DNA from: Lysobacterales bacterium
GTDB taxonomy: Bacteria > Pseudomonadota > Gammaproteobacteria > Xanthomonadales > Xanthomonadaceae
Direction of reading: 5' to 3'
DNA length: 64,000 nucleotides
Assembly: GCA_017302135.1 (NCBI GenBank)
Contig: JAFLDZ010000010.1
Location: 1 to 64,000, forward strand
Positions 39,898 to 48,289 of this stretch are shown one piece after another (the stretch's first letter is position 1; every line of letters begins with the position of its first letter). The notes under the pieces are model-generated. The model was not told where the DNA came from, ran no database searches, and saw nothing but the letters and a program-made list of their open reading frames with translations. The position numbers were made by a program, and so were the translations under genes.

Positions 39898-41132
39898 GTA
39901 TCCCTACCATCGACACTGTCCACGACTGGAATGCGATCCGCGCGGACTTCCCGCTGCTGTCCCGCGAAGTCCACGGCAAGCCGCTGATTTATCTCGACTC
40001 CGCCAATACCGGGCAGAAGCCCGCATCGGTCATCGACACCGTCGATGACTTCTACCGCCATCACAACGCCAACGTCAGCCGCGCGGTGCATGCGCTGGGC
40101 ACCGAAGCCACCGAAGCCTACGAAGCGTCGCGCACGAAGCTCGCGGGTTTTCTCAAAGCGCACCGCGACGAGCTGGTGCTGTGCAGCGGCACCACGTTCG
40201 CGCTCAATCTCGTCGCTTATTCCTGGGCGCTGCCGCGACTGAAGCCCGGCGACGCGATCCTGCTGTCGCGGATGGAGCATCACGCCAACATCGTGCCGTG
40301 GCAGTTGGTCGCCGAACGCACCGGTGCGAAGATCAAGGTCGCCGAGATCCGCGAAGACGGTTCGCTCGATATCGACGCGCTGTACGCGGCGATGACGCCA
40401 GAGGTGAAGATCCTCGGTTTGGCCCACGTCAGCAATGTGCTGGGCACGGTCAATCCGGTGCGCGAGATCTGCCGCGAAACGCGTCGACGCGGGATCGTCA
40501 GCGTCATCGACGGTTCGCAGGCCGCGCCGCATCGCGCCCTCGACATTCCGTCCCTCGGCTGCGATTTCTACGCGATCACCGGCCACAAGATGTGCGGCCC
40601 GACCGGCACCGGCGCGCTGTGGGCGCGCCGCGAGCACATCGCCGCGATGCCGCCGTTCCTCGGCGGCGGCGAGATGATCAAGGAAGTGCGCTTCGAGGGC
40701 ACGATCTTCAACGATGGCCCGCATCGTTTCGAAGCGGGCACGCCGAACATCGCGGGCCATATCGGTCTGGGTGCGGCGGTCGATTACCTCACCGCCATCG
40801 GCATGGAGGCGGTCGAAGCGCGCGAAGCCGAACTGCTGGCGCATGCCACCGAAGCACTCACCCGCATCGACGGCCTGCGTATCCTCGGCACTGCACCGGA
40901 GAAGGCTGCCGTCATCAGTTTTCTGGTCGAAGGCGCGCATGCGCACGATCTGGCGACGCTGCTCGATCTGGAGGGCGTCGCGGTGCGCTCCGGCCATCAT
41001 TGCGCGCACCCGCTGATGCAATTCTTCGATGTGGCCGCGACCTGTCGCGCCTCGTTCGCGTTCTACAACACGCACGACGAAATCGAACGCTTCGCCGTCG
41101 CGCTCACCAAAGTCCGTCGCCTCCTGGGCTGA
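39894..41132 (+). CDS. sufS: Cysteine desulfurase SufS
   Basis: A 412-residue PLP enzyme taking sulfur from cysteine for Fe-S clusters (group II desulfurase). PLP lysine is Lys232 in YAITGHKMCGPTGTG and the catalytic cysteine is Cys370 in VRSGHHCAHPLM, on the short loop typical of SufS. Starts MSIPTIDTVHDWNAIRADFP. It would normally work with SufE or SufU, neither of which is in this operon. Overlaps the sufD stop by 4 bp. Confidence 0.97.
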   Translation: MSIPTIDTVHDWNAIRADFPLLSREVHGKPLIYLDSANTGQKPASVIDTVDDFYRHHNANVSRAVHALGTEATEAYEASRTKLAGFLKAHRDELVLCSGTTFALNLVAYSWALPRLKPGDAILLSRMEHHANIVPWQLVAERTGAKIKVAEIREDGSLDIDALYAAMTPEVKILGLAHVSNVLGTVNPVREICRETRRRGIVSVIDGSQAAPHRALDIPSLGCDFYAITGHKMCGPTGTGALWARREHIAAMPPFLGGGEMIKEVRFEGTIFNDGPHRFEAGTPNIAGHIGLGAAVDYLTAIGMEAVEAREAELLAHATEALTRIDGLRILGTAPEKAAVISFLVEGAHAHDLATLLDLEGVAVRSGHHCAHPLMQFFDVAATCRASFAFYNTHDEIERFAVALTKVRRLLG

Positions 41133-41172
41133 TCGCAACCACCGCGCAAAAGGAATCCACCGTTTGTCTGTC

Positions 41173-41733
41173 ATGCTCAGTTTCCGCACCGCCACCCACG
41201 ACGACATCCCGGCGCTGATCGCACTGGTCACATCTGCGTATCGCGGCGATGTCAGCCGCCAGGGCTGGACCACCGAGGCAGATCTGCTCGATGGTCAGCG
41301 CATCGATGCCGACATGCTGCGCGCCGATCTGGACACACCAGGCAGCATCGTGTTGCTGGCGATCGACAGCAGCGATGACGATCGGCCGCGCCTGGTCGCC
41401 TGCGCCAATGTCGCAAAGCAGCCGGGCGACGGTGGCATTCCCACTGCGTATTTCGGCATGTTCTCGGTCAGCCCCGACGCGCAGGGCGGCGGCGTCGGCA
41501 AGATCGTGCTGGCGGAAGCCGAGCGCATCGCGCACGACACGCTGGGCTGCGCGCGCATGCGCATGACCGTGGTCGATGCGCGCGAGGAACTGATCGCCTA
41601 TTACGAACGCCGGGGCTATCTCCGTACCGGGATCAAGAAACCGTTCCCGTACGGCGACCCGCGCTACGGTCTGCCCAAACGCGACGACCTGCAGTTCGAG
41701 GTGCTCGAGAAAATGCTGGAGGGCGCGCCGTGA
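41173..41733 (+). CDS. GNAT family N-acetyltransferase
   Basis: A 186-residue acetyl-CoA-dependent acetyltransferase fold. Motif A (acetyl-CoA loop) is FGMFSVSPDAQGGGVGKIVLAEAE, with motif B in IAYYERRGYLRTGIKKPFPY. The substrate is unknown. The ATG at 41173 is used, but AGGA at 41151 is better spaced for the in-frame TTG at 41164, so the protein may be three residues longer. It follows sufS by 40 bp and overlaps the Rieske gene (GTGA), so it shares the suf transcript. Confidence 0.85.
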   Translation: MLSFRTATHDDIPALIALVTSAYRGDVSRQGWTTEADLLDGQRIDADMLRADLDTPGSIVLLAIDSSDDDRPRLVACANVAKQPGDGGIPTAYFGMFSVSPDAQGGGVGKIVLAEAERIAHDTLGCARMRMTVVDAREELIAYYERRGYLRTGIKKPFPYGDPRYGLPKRDDLQFEVLEKMLEGAP

Positions 41734-42050
41734 GCGATTGGACTTTCGTCTGCGCGACAGGGCAACTCTTGCCCGGCGAGAAAACCGTGGTCTGGGCAGA
41801 CGAAACACCCATTCTGGTGGTCAATCTCGACGGCGAACTGTATGCCCTCGAAGATCGCTGCACGCACGACGAATTCGAATTGTCGTCCGGCGACATCGAC
41901 ACGGCCGAGGGCAGCATCACCTGTGTGCTGCACGGCGCGCGTTTCGATCTCCGCGAAGGCACCGCGCTGTGCGCGCCTGCCTACGAGCCGGTCGCGAAGT
42001 TTCCGGTCAAGATCGAGCATGGCGGTATCTGGGTGCGCGACGATCGCTAG
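41730..42050 (+). CDS. Rieske [2Fe-2S] ferredoxin-type protein
   Basis: A 106-residue small Rieske protein of the non-heme-oxygenase ferredoxin type. The 2Cys-2His cluster site is complete: DRCTHDEFEL and CVLHGARFDL. Starts at GTG 41730 overlapping the GNAT stop. Such proteins also occur at the end of SUF operons in other bacteria, where they may act in electron supply or as a cluster recipient; no oxygenase is encoded nearby, supporting a suf-linked rather than catabolic role. Last gene of the operon. Confidence 0.92.
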   Translation: MSDWTFVCATGQLLPGEKTVVWADETPILVVNLDGELYALEDRCTHDEFELSSGDIDTAEGSITCVLHGARFDLREGTALCAPAYEPVAKFPVKIEHGGIWVRDDR

Positions 42051-42101
42051 CGTTTCGTGGGAGCGACGGCAGTCGCGACAAACAGCACGCCACAAACAGC
42101 A

Positions 42102-43127
42102 TCAGTTCAAAGCATCCAGCCCCAGCGTCGCCAGTATCTCGACCATCCGCCCCGCCTGCATCGCCTGCTCGCTGGAAGCATTGCCCTGCTCCGCACGTTT
42201 GGCGACGCCCTGCGCGATCGCAGCGAGGCGGAAGAAACTGAACGCCAGCACGAACGGCCAGTCTTCGGGAATCGGTCGGCCGGTCAGCTGCGAATAGCGC
42301 GCGAGCAGCGCGGCTTCGTCCGGAATCCCCAGCGCCACGCGATCCAAGCCGGCCAATCCCGGCAGCGCCGGATTGCGCGGCAGGCGCAGCGCCATGCAGA
42401 AATAGCCGAGGTCCGCGAGCGGATGACCGAGCGTCGACAGTTCCCAGTCGACGATGGCGATCACGCGCGGCTCGTCGGGATGGAACATCAGATTGTCGAT
42501 ACGGAAGTCGCCGTGCGCCAGCGCGACCACGCCGTCGTCGGCCGGGCAGCGCGCAGGCAGCGCGTCGATCAACGCATCCATCGCCGCGACCGGTCGCGTT
42601 TCGCTGGCGCGGTATTGCTCGCTCCAACGCTTGATCTGGCGCTCGAAGTAGTTGCCGGGTTTGCCGTAGTCGCCAAGACCAACGGCGATCGGATCGATGG
42701 TGTGCAGCGCCGCCACCGCATCGATGATGCCGAGATAGATATCGGCGCGATCGGCTGCGGCCATATCGGGCAGCGACGGATCCCAGAAGATTCTGCCGTC
42801 GACGAAAGTCATCAGATAGAACATCGAGCCGATGACCGACTCGTCGCGGCACAGATGCAAGGGCTTGGCCACCGGCACCGACGTGCCGTGCAGCGCCTGC
42901 AGCACGCGGAATTCGCGATCCACGGCATGCGCGGAAGGCAGCAACGGTCCCGGCGGCTTGCGGCGCAGCACGCAGGTGCCGCTAGCCGCATCGATGCGGT
43001 AAGTGGGATTGGATTGGCCGCCCTTGAATTTGGTGGCGGTCAATGGGCCACGGAAGCCATCGACATGGGCTTCGAGATACGCGGCCAGCGCGTCTGCCGG
43101 AAGATCGAGCGGATGCGGCATGCTCAT
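42102..43127 (-). CDS. APH-type phosphotransferase (ACAD10/11 kinase-domain homolog)
   Basis: A 341-residue aminoglycoside-phosphotransferase-fold kinase. N-lobe nucleotide loop KFKGGQSNPTYRI and Lys in CVLRRKPPG; catalytic loop VVALAHGDFRIDNLMFHPDE; metal-binding Asp in AIVDWELSTLGHPLADLGYF. This subgroup matches the kinase domain of eukaryotic ACAD10/ACAD11 and bacterial LvaA, which phosphorylate 4-hydroxyacyl-CoA rather than antibiotics. It lies 10 bp after the acyl-CoA dehydrogenase gene in the same operon, supporting that assignment. SD AAGGAT upstream. Not an antibiotic-resistance call. Confidence 0.88.
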   Translation of the reverse strand: MSMPHPLDLPADALAAYLEAHVDGFRGPLTATKFKGGQSNPTYRIDAASGTCVLRRKPPGPLLPSAHAVDREFRVLQALHGTSVPVAKPLHLCRDESVIGSMFYLMTFVDGRIFWDPSLPDMAAADRADIYLGIIDAVAALHTIDPIAVGLGDYGKPGNYFERQIKRWSEQYRASETRPVAAMDALIDALPARCPADDGVVALAHGDFRIDNLMFHPDEPRVIAIVDWELSTLGHPLADLGYFCMALRLPRNPALPGLAGLDRVALGIPDEAALLARYSQLTGRPIPEDWPFVLAFSFFRLAAIAQGVAKRAEQGNASSEQAMQAGRMVEILATLGLDALN

Positions 43128-43137
43128 TCGTTCGATT

Positions 43138-44358
43138 TCATCCTTTCAACATCGAACGCGCCAGCGACGCGATATGCACTTCGTCCGGCCCATCCGCCAA
43201 GCGCAGCGAACGCGCGCCCGCGTAAGCCTGCGCCAGAAAATAATCCTGCGACAGACCGCCGCCGCCGTGGATCTGCATCGCCCGGTCGATCACCGCGCAG
43301 GCCATGCGCGGCGCGACGATCTTGATCATGCCGATCAGATCCTTCGCGCCCTTGTTGCCGTGCGCATCCAGCGCAGCGGCGGCCTGCAGCGTGAGCAGAC
43401 GCGCCTGTTCGATCTCGCAGCGCGACAGCGCGATCGCTTCCTGCGCCATGCCGTGTCCGCCCAGCGGCCGGCCGAAGGCTTCGCGGCTGCGCGCACGTTG
43501 GACCATCAGCTCCAGCGCGCGCTGCGCCAGACCGATCGAACGCATGCAGTGATGGATGCGCCCCGGTCCCAACCGCGCCTGCGCGATCTCGAAACCGCTG
43601 CCGGATTCGCGCAGCAGATTCGCCACCGGTACGCGGACATTGGTGAATTCGATTTCGACATGACCGTGCGGCGCATCGTCGTAGCCGAACACCAGCAGCG
43701 GCCGCAGCACGCGCACGCCCGGTGTATTCATCGGCACCAGCACCATCGACTGGCGGCGGTGGACCGGCGCGTCCGGGTCGGTCACGCCCATCACGATCAG
43801 GATTTCGCAGCGCGGATCGCCGGCACCGGTGGTCCACCATTTGCGCCCGTTGATGACGAACTCGTCGCCGTCGCGCACGATCGGCAGCGCAATATTGGTG
43901 GCGTCGGAACTGGCGACATCCGGCTCGGTCATCGCGAACGCCGAACGGATCTCGCCGGCCAACAAACGCGGCAGCCACGGCGCCTGCTGTTCCGGCGTGG
44001 CGAAGTGCAGCAGCACTTCCATGTTGCCCGTGTCGGGCGCGCTGCAGTTGAACACTTCCGGCGCGAAGAGGCTGCGCCCGGTGAGTTCGGCGATCGGCGC
44101 GTAGTCGAGATTGCTCAAGCCCGCGCCGTGCGTGGCGTCCGGCAGAAACAGATTCCACAGCCCCTGCGCTTTCGCCTCGGCCTTCAGCGATTCCAGCAAC
44201 GGCGGTATCGTCCAGCGCGTCTGCGGATCGGCCGCATGCGCCTGGAATCCGGCTTCGGCAGGAATGATTTTTTCGGCGACGAAGCGCGCGACGGCGGCCT
44301 GCAGTTCGCGAGAGCGTTCGGAAAAGGGAAACAGGCTTGCGGAGCGTTCGGTGCTCAT
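43138..44358 (-). CDS. Acyl-CoA dehydrogenase (ACAD10/11-like)
   Basis: A 406-residue FAD enzyme. FAD/substrate motifs [17 protein letters not shown] and [20 protein letters not shown]; the helical C-terminal domain has [20 protein letters not shown], and [20 protein letters not shown] precedes the ending [19 protein letters not shown], typical of the ACAD10/11 branch. The start at 44358 is supported by GAGA upstream; ATG 44382 is an alternative without SD. Together with the downstream kinase gene it probably forms a phospho-acyl-CoA route for 4-hydroxy fatty acids. Confidence 0.92.
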   Translation of the reverse strand: MSTERSASLFPFSERSRELQAAVARFVAEKIIPAEAGFQAHAADPQTRWTIPPLLESLKAEAKAQGLWNLFLPDATHGAGLSNLDYAPIAELTGRSLFAPEVFNCSAPDTGNMEVLLHFATPEQQAPWLPRLLAGEIRSAFAMTEPDVASSDATNIALPIVRDGDEFVINGRKWWTTGAGDPRCEILIVMGVTDPDAPVHRRQSMVLVPMNTPGVRVLRPLLVFGYDDAPHGHVEIEFTNVRVPVANLLRESGSGFEIAQARLGPGRIHHCMRSIGLAQRALELMVQRARSREAFGRPLGGHGMAQEAIALSRCEIEQARLLTLQAAAALDAHGNKGAKDLIGMIKIVAPRMACAVIDRAMQIHGGGGLSQDYFLAQAYAGARSLRLADGPDEVHIASLARSMLKG

Positions 44359-44389
44359 CGGATTCTCGAAAACGTGCGCCATCGCGAAA

Positions 44390-45073
44390 TCAATAGTACG
44401 TCCACAGCGCACGTTCGCCGTGAAGGTGCGGCAGCGCGTTCCAGGATCCCATCCGCAGCCGGCCGCCGTGGGGATGGAACTCCGACAGTGCGGTGTTGCG
44501 CAGCGACAGATTCAATTCGACGGCGCGCGTATCGGGCACCTCCAGCGCGATCTGCGCCAGCCGCGAGATCACGCCACCCGAGCTGAGCACAAGCACCTCG
44601 TCGTCGCCCGCCAATGCCTCCAGCCGATCGCCCGCCGACCTCACGCGCTCGCCGAATGCGCTCCAGCTTTCCGGCAGGCCCGGCAACTCATCGCTCGCCC
44701 ACGCCAACAGCGCCGCCTGCAACATCGGGCCGACATCGCGCGGCAGGCCGCTGCGGCTGGCCACGACGATCGGGTGTTCCGGATCGCGCGCCTGATACGC
44801 GCCGAACACCGCTTCGTGATCGAACTCCGCAAAACCAGGGTCTGCCATCGGCTCGGGCAGCGGCTGCCCCCGTTCCGCGAAAGCGGCGGCCACGCCCTCG
44901 GCGGTTTGCCGATGCCGACGCATCCCGCCCACCACCACGGCCCGGAAACGGTGACCGCCGCGCGCCAGCCAATCGCCCAGGCGTCGCGCCTGCAGATGTC
45001 CGCGTTCGGACAGATTGTCGTAGTCGGCGGCGCCGAAACTCGCCTGCCCGTGGCGGACCATCAGCAGGCTCAC
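44390..45073 (-). CDS. Histidine phosphatase family protein
   Basis: A 227-residue phosphoglycerate-mutase-like phosphatase. Catalytic phospho-His is in [10 protein letters not shown] (RHG motif); a second conserved Arg is in [12 protein letters not shown] and the general-acid Glu probably in [10 protein letters not shown]. The late conserved His of the family would lie in [12 protein letters not shown], where the usual His appears to be Ser-Gly, so activity needs checking. The start is GTG 45073, four codons before an ATG. First of three minus-strand genes with the dehydrogenase and kinase; it could act on a phosphorylated intermediate. Confidence 0.85.
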   Translation of the reverse strand: MSLLMVRHGQASFGAADYDNLSERGHLQARRLGDWLARGGHRFRAVVVGGMRRHRQTAEGVAAAFAERGQPLPEPMADPGFAEFDHEAVFGAYQARDPEHPIVVASRSGLPRDVGPMLQAALLAWASDELPGLPESWSAFGERVRSAGDRLEALAGDDEVLVLSSGGVISRLAQIALEVPDTRAVELNLSLRNTALSEFHPHGGRLRMGSWNALPHLHGERALWTYY

Positions 45074-45162
45074 AGCAAGGCGCCTTCGTCGATCCGGCTG
45101 TTATCGAAGCTGTTTTCCATGCTGTTCTGGAAGCGGGTGCGGCAGAGGCCATCAAGGTTCAC
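45070..45162 (-). CDS. Possible 30-residue coupled ORF before the phosphatase gene
   Basis: A GTG at 45162 opens a 30-codon frame with strongly GC-biased third positions (about 26 of 30), ending ...[18 protein letters not shown]. Its TGA overlaps the phosphatase GTG in a GTGA junction like those of true operons here. The frame is open further upstream to about 45250 but bias is lost. It could be a leader peptide, a small protein, or the tail of a deleted gene. No SD is obvious. Confidence 0.25.
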   Translation of the reverse strand: MNLDGLCRTRFQNSMENSFDNSRIDEGALL

Positions 45163-45280
45163 GGAAACGTTATCCGAAGCGTGGTCGCGGCATCGTACGC
45201 GGTGGGCACGACCGATCAAAGCTGCGATGCACGGCCTGCTCAACACACTGCAGCAGCACTTATGCGAATGAATTGCATTT

Positions 45281-45299
45281 GAGAATAATTATCATTAAC
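45281..45299. promoter_or_regulatory. Fur box upstream of the siderophore receptor gene
   Basis: GAGAATAATTATCATTAAC matches the 19-bp Fur consensus at 15 of 19 positions and stands out as AT-rich in GC-rich DNA. It lies 52 bp before the chosen ATG of the TonB-dependent receptor. It overlaps a more upstream ATG (45300), which argues against starting translation there. It predicts iron repression of the receptor and probably the PepSY gene. Confidence 0.85.
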
Positions 45300-45350
45300 A
45301 TGTGCCCACGGCGCCTCCCCCACGGCGTTCTGCATGGATCTTTCATCATC

Positions 45351-47558
45351 ATGGCGCACAGTCTGCCTCACCCCAACCCTTTGACCCTTGCGTGCATGGT
45401 TGTCCTCGCTGGCCTCTCTTGTGGACCGGTTTTCGCGGCTGCTGACATGCCCGCCGCAGAGAAAGAAGCCGTGGACCTGGACACCGTCCGCGTACGGGGG
45501 CAGCGCCTGAACACCTATCAGGCCGAGCGCAGCACCAGCGCGACCAGGACCGATACGCCGCTGCGCGATGTGCCGCAGGCGATCACGGTGATCACAGAGA
45601 AGCAGATGCGCGACCAGGGCGTGCAGGGCATGGCCGATGCGGTGCGCTACGTGCCGGGCATCGGCACCACCCAGGGCGAAGGTAATCGCGACGGGCTGGT
45701 GTTTCGCGGCAACAGTTCGACCGCGGATTTCTTCGTCGACGGTATGCGCGACGACGTGCAGTACTACCGCGACACATACAACATCGAGCGGATCGAGGCG
45801 TTCAAGGGCCCGAACGCGATGATCTTCGGTCGCGGCAGCCCCGGCGGTCTGTTGAACCGTGTCACCAAGACCGCCGATTGGCGCGAGGTATTGAGTCTCG
45901 GCCTGCAGTTGGGTTCATGGCAGAAACGCCGCGCGACCGCCGACTATGCGCATCCCTTCGGCGACGCGTTCGCGTTCCGTATGACCGGCGTTTACGAGGA
46001 TTCGGAAGGGTTCCGCGATGGCTACGAGGTGAAGCGCCGGGGTCTGAATCCGACCGCCGCGATCCACGCCGGCGAAACGACGCTGATCACGCTGGGTTAC
46101 GAATACTTCCGCGATCAGCGCACTGCCGACCGCGGGATTCCGTCGTATGCGACCGCATTCAACGGCACCCGCCATCCGGTCGCGACCGATCGCGCAACGT
46201 TCTTCGGCGACCCCGAAGCGAGCCGTGCGGATGTGGAAGTGAACGCCTTCAATGCGCTGATCGAACACGATTTCGGCGATGGCACCGTGCTGCGCAACCG
46301 CACCCGCGTCGCCGAATACGACAAGTTCTATCAGAACGTATTTCCCGGAAACGTCAACGCTGCGGGCACGACGGTCGCGCTTTCCGCCTACAACAACGCC
46401 ACCGACCGCAGAAACCTGTTCAACCAGACCGATCTGATTTTTTCCGCGACCACAGGCGCGGTGGAGCACAAGTTCATGGCCGGCGTGGAGTTCGGCCGCC
46501 AGGACACCGACAACCTGCGCCGGAGCGGGCAGTTCGTGCTTGGTGCGGGCTCGCCCTGCCAGAACCTCACCGGCGCCGGCAACTGCGTGGTGCCGCTTGC
46601 CGCGCCGACGGTGTCGCCGCTCGTGGTCTATGCCAACAACAGCTCGGCCGGCAGCGGCGATGCGCGCAACACCGGCATCGCGAAAGTCGCTGCGATCTAT
46701 GCACAGGACCAGATCGAGTTTTCCTCGAAATGGTCGGCGATCGTCGGTCTGCGCTACGACCGCTTCGATGTCGACTTCACCGATCTGCGCACGGGCGTTG
46801 CGGCGGATCGGCGGCAGCTGTCGTCTTCGGACGCGCTCTGGTCGCCGCGCGTCGGCGTGGTGTTCAAACCGGTGGAAGACCTGTCGCTGTACGCCAGCTA
46901 CGGCGTGACCTATCTGCCGCGTTCGGGCGAACAGCTCGGCTCGCTCGCCTTCAACAGCCAGTCGCTGGACGCCGAGGAGTTCGAGAACACCGAAGTCGGT
47001 GCCAAGTGGGAGCTGCGACCGGGCCTCACCGCCGAAGCGGCCGTCTTCCGCCTGGATCGCAGCAATGCCGCGATCACCGATCCCGACGATTCGACCCGCC
47101 TGATCCTGCTTGAGGGAAACAGCCAGCGCGTTGACGGCGTCGAACTCTCGCTTGCCGGGAAGCTCGCGGACAAGTGGCAGGTCATCGGCAGCTACGCGTG
47201 GCTGGACGCGCGCACCGTGCGCACGGTCGGCAACACCCCGGCCGGCCGGGTGCTGGCGCAGACGCCGGAAACATCGTTCGGTCTGTGGAACCGCTACGAT
47301 TTCAACGATCGCTGGGGTGTTGCGCTCGGCGCGACCTATCGCAGCGAGTCCTACGCCAGCATCAGCAACGCGGTGACGCTCAAAAGTCATACCCGCTACG
47401 ATGGCGCGGTGTTCTACCGATTCGACGCGCGATTCTCGGCGCAGCTCAATATCGAGAATCTATTCGACAAAACGTATTTCCAATCGGCGCATACCGACAA
47501 CAACATCACGCCCGGGGCGCCGCGCGCGGCCTATGTGACATTGAACTTCAAATTCTGA
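45351..47558 (+). CDS. TonB-dependent siderophore receptor
   Basis: A 735-residue outer-membrane ferric-siderophore transporter. Signal peptide MAHSLPHPNPLTLACMVVLA... ends near Ala-Ala-Asp; the TonB-box region is about VDLDTVRVRGQ. The plug domain has PLRDVPQAITVITEKQMRDQ, YVPGIGTTQGEGNRDG and FKGPNAMIFGRGSPGGLLN. A 22-strand barrel follows and the chain ends in AYVTLNFKF with terminal Phe. The plug resembles catecholate-type receptors, but the siderophore cannot be told. The start was moved from 45273 to 45351 because upstream Mets lie in or next to the Fur box. Confidence 0.93.
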   Translation: MAHSLPHPNPLTLACMVVLAGLSCGPVFAAADMPAAEKEAVDLDTVRVRGQRLNTYQAERSTSATRTDTPLRDVPQAITVITEKQMRDQGVQGMADAVRYVPGIGTTQGEGNRDGLVFRGNSSTADFFVDGMRDDVQYYRDTYNIERIEAFKGPNAMIFGRGSPGGLLNRVTKTADWREVLSLGLQLGSWQKRRATADYAHPFGDAFAFRMTGVYEDSEGFRDGYEVKRRGLNPTAAIHAGETTLITLGYEYFRDQRTADRGIPSYATAFNGTRHPVATDRATFFGDPEASRADVEVNAFNALIEHDFGDGTVLRNRTRVAEYDKFYQNVFPGNVNAAGTTVALSAYNNATDRRNLFNQTDLIFSATTGAVEHKFMAGVEFGRQDTDNLRRSGQFVLGAGSPCQNLTGAGNCVVPLAAPTVSPLVVYANNSSAGSGDARNTGIAKVAAIYAQDQIEFSSKWSAIVGLRYDRFDVDFTDLRTGVAADRRQLSSSDALWSPRVGVVFKPVEDLSLYASYGVTYLPRSGEQLGSLAFNSQSLDAEEFENTEVGAKWELRPGLTAEAAVFRLDRSNAAITDPDDSTRLILLEGNSQRVDGVELSLAGKLADKWQVIGSYAWLDARTVRTVGNTPAGRVLAQTPETSFGLWNRYDFNDRWGVALGATYRSESYASISNAVTLKSHTRYDGAVFYRFDARFSAQLNIENLFDKTYFQSAHTDNNITPGAPRAAYVTLNFKF

Positions 47559-47625
47559 CGATAGCTGTCGCGCTATCTATTCCCCGTCGCGCAACTCTTC
47601 ACGCCCACAAGATCGCAGTCCCGCC

Positions 47626-48261
47626 ATGTCAGCATCCATCACCTCCCCCGCCGCACGCCGACCCCGCGCGAACCTCCATCGCTGGATCAGGCAACTGCAT
47701 TTGTGGATCGGTGCATGGGGTGCGCTGGCGGCTGTGCTTTACGGCAGTACCGGCCTGATCATGAGCCACCGTTTCGGCGATGGCGCGTGGCCCCAGGGCA
47801 ATAGTGCGGAACTCGACAAGCGTGAACTGCCGGTTCCCGCTCCGGCGCGCGCGAGCGCGGAAGCGCTGTCGCTCTGGCTGGCGCAAGCCGAAGGCCTGGA
47901 GGCGCAGATCATCCGCAAACCGCCGCCCGGCGAGCCGGCGAAAGGGCCTGAGCGCTGGACCTTGAACGGCGGCACCGCCAGCGAAGGCTGGACGCTGGAG
48001 TACAAGGTCGGCAGCGGAACCGCCGAGTTGAAACGATCGGAATACAGCACGCTTGCTGCGCTGAATCGACTGCACAAGGCCTCCAGCGGCGGCCCCGGCT
48101 GGCGCATCCTCGGCGACAGTTTCGCGATCTGCATGATCCTGCTGGGGCTGTCGGGCCTGTGGCTGTGGGCGCGCGGACGTACGCCCAGGCAGATGCTGGT
48201 CAGCGTGACCGCAGTGTCGGCAACCGCGATGATCGTGGTGCTGGTCGCGAATCTGTCCTGA
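47626..48261 (+). CDS. PepSY-associated membrane protein (iron-uptake linked)
   Basis: A 211-residue protein with an N-terminal basic segment, TM1 (HLWIGAWGALAAVLYGSTGLIMSH region), a ~110-residue periplasmic domain and C-terminal helices (FAICMILLGLSGLWLWARGR, then AVSATAMIVVLVANLS). It matches the PepSY_TM type, whose members often sit beside TonB receptors and may reduce ferric siderophores or handle haem-like cofactors. His in RQLHLWIG and in LNRLHKASSG could bind haem. It follows the receptor by 67 bp and should share its Fur control. Confidence 0.8.
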   Translation: MSASITSPAARRPRANLHRWIRQLHLWIGAWGALAAVLYGSTGLIMSHRFGDGAWPQGNSAELDKRELPVPAPARASAEALSLWLAQAEGLEAQIIRKPPPGEPAKGPERWTLNGGTASEGWTLEYKVGSGTAELKRSEYSTLAALNRLHKASSGGPGWRILGDSFAICMILLGLSGLWLWARGRTPRQMLVSVTAVSATAMIVVLVANLS

Positions 48262-48289
48262 TCGCGACGAACGCCCGGCATCCTTTGTT

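Noticed and set aside
42102..43127. Aminoglycoside-resistance kinase
   Set aside because: APH fold, but the context with acyl-CoA dehydrogenase and the ACAD10/11-like sequence fit acyl-CoA metabolism instead.
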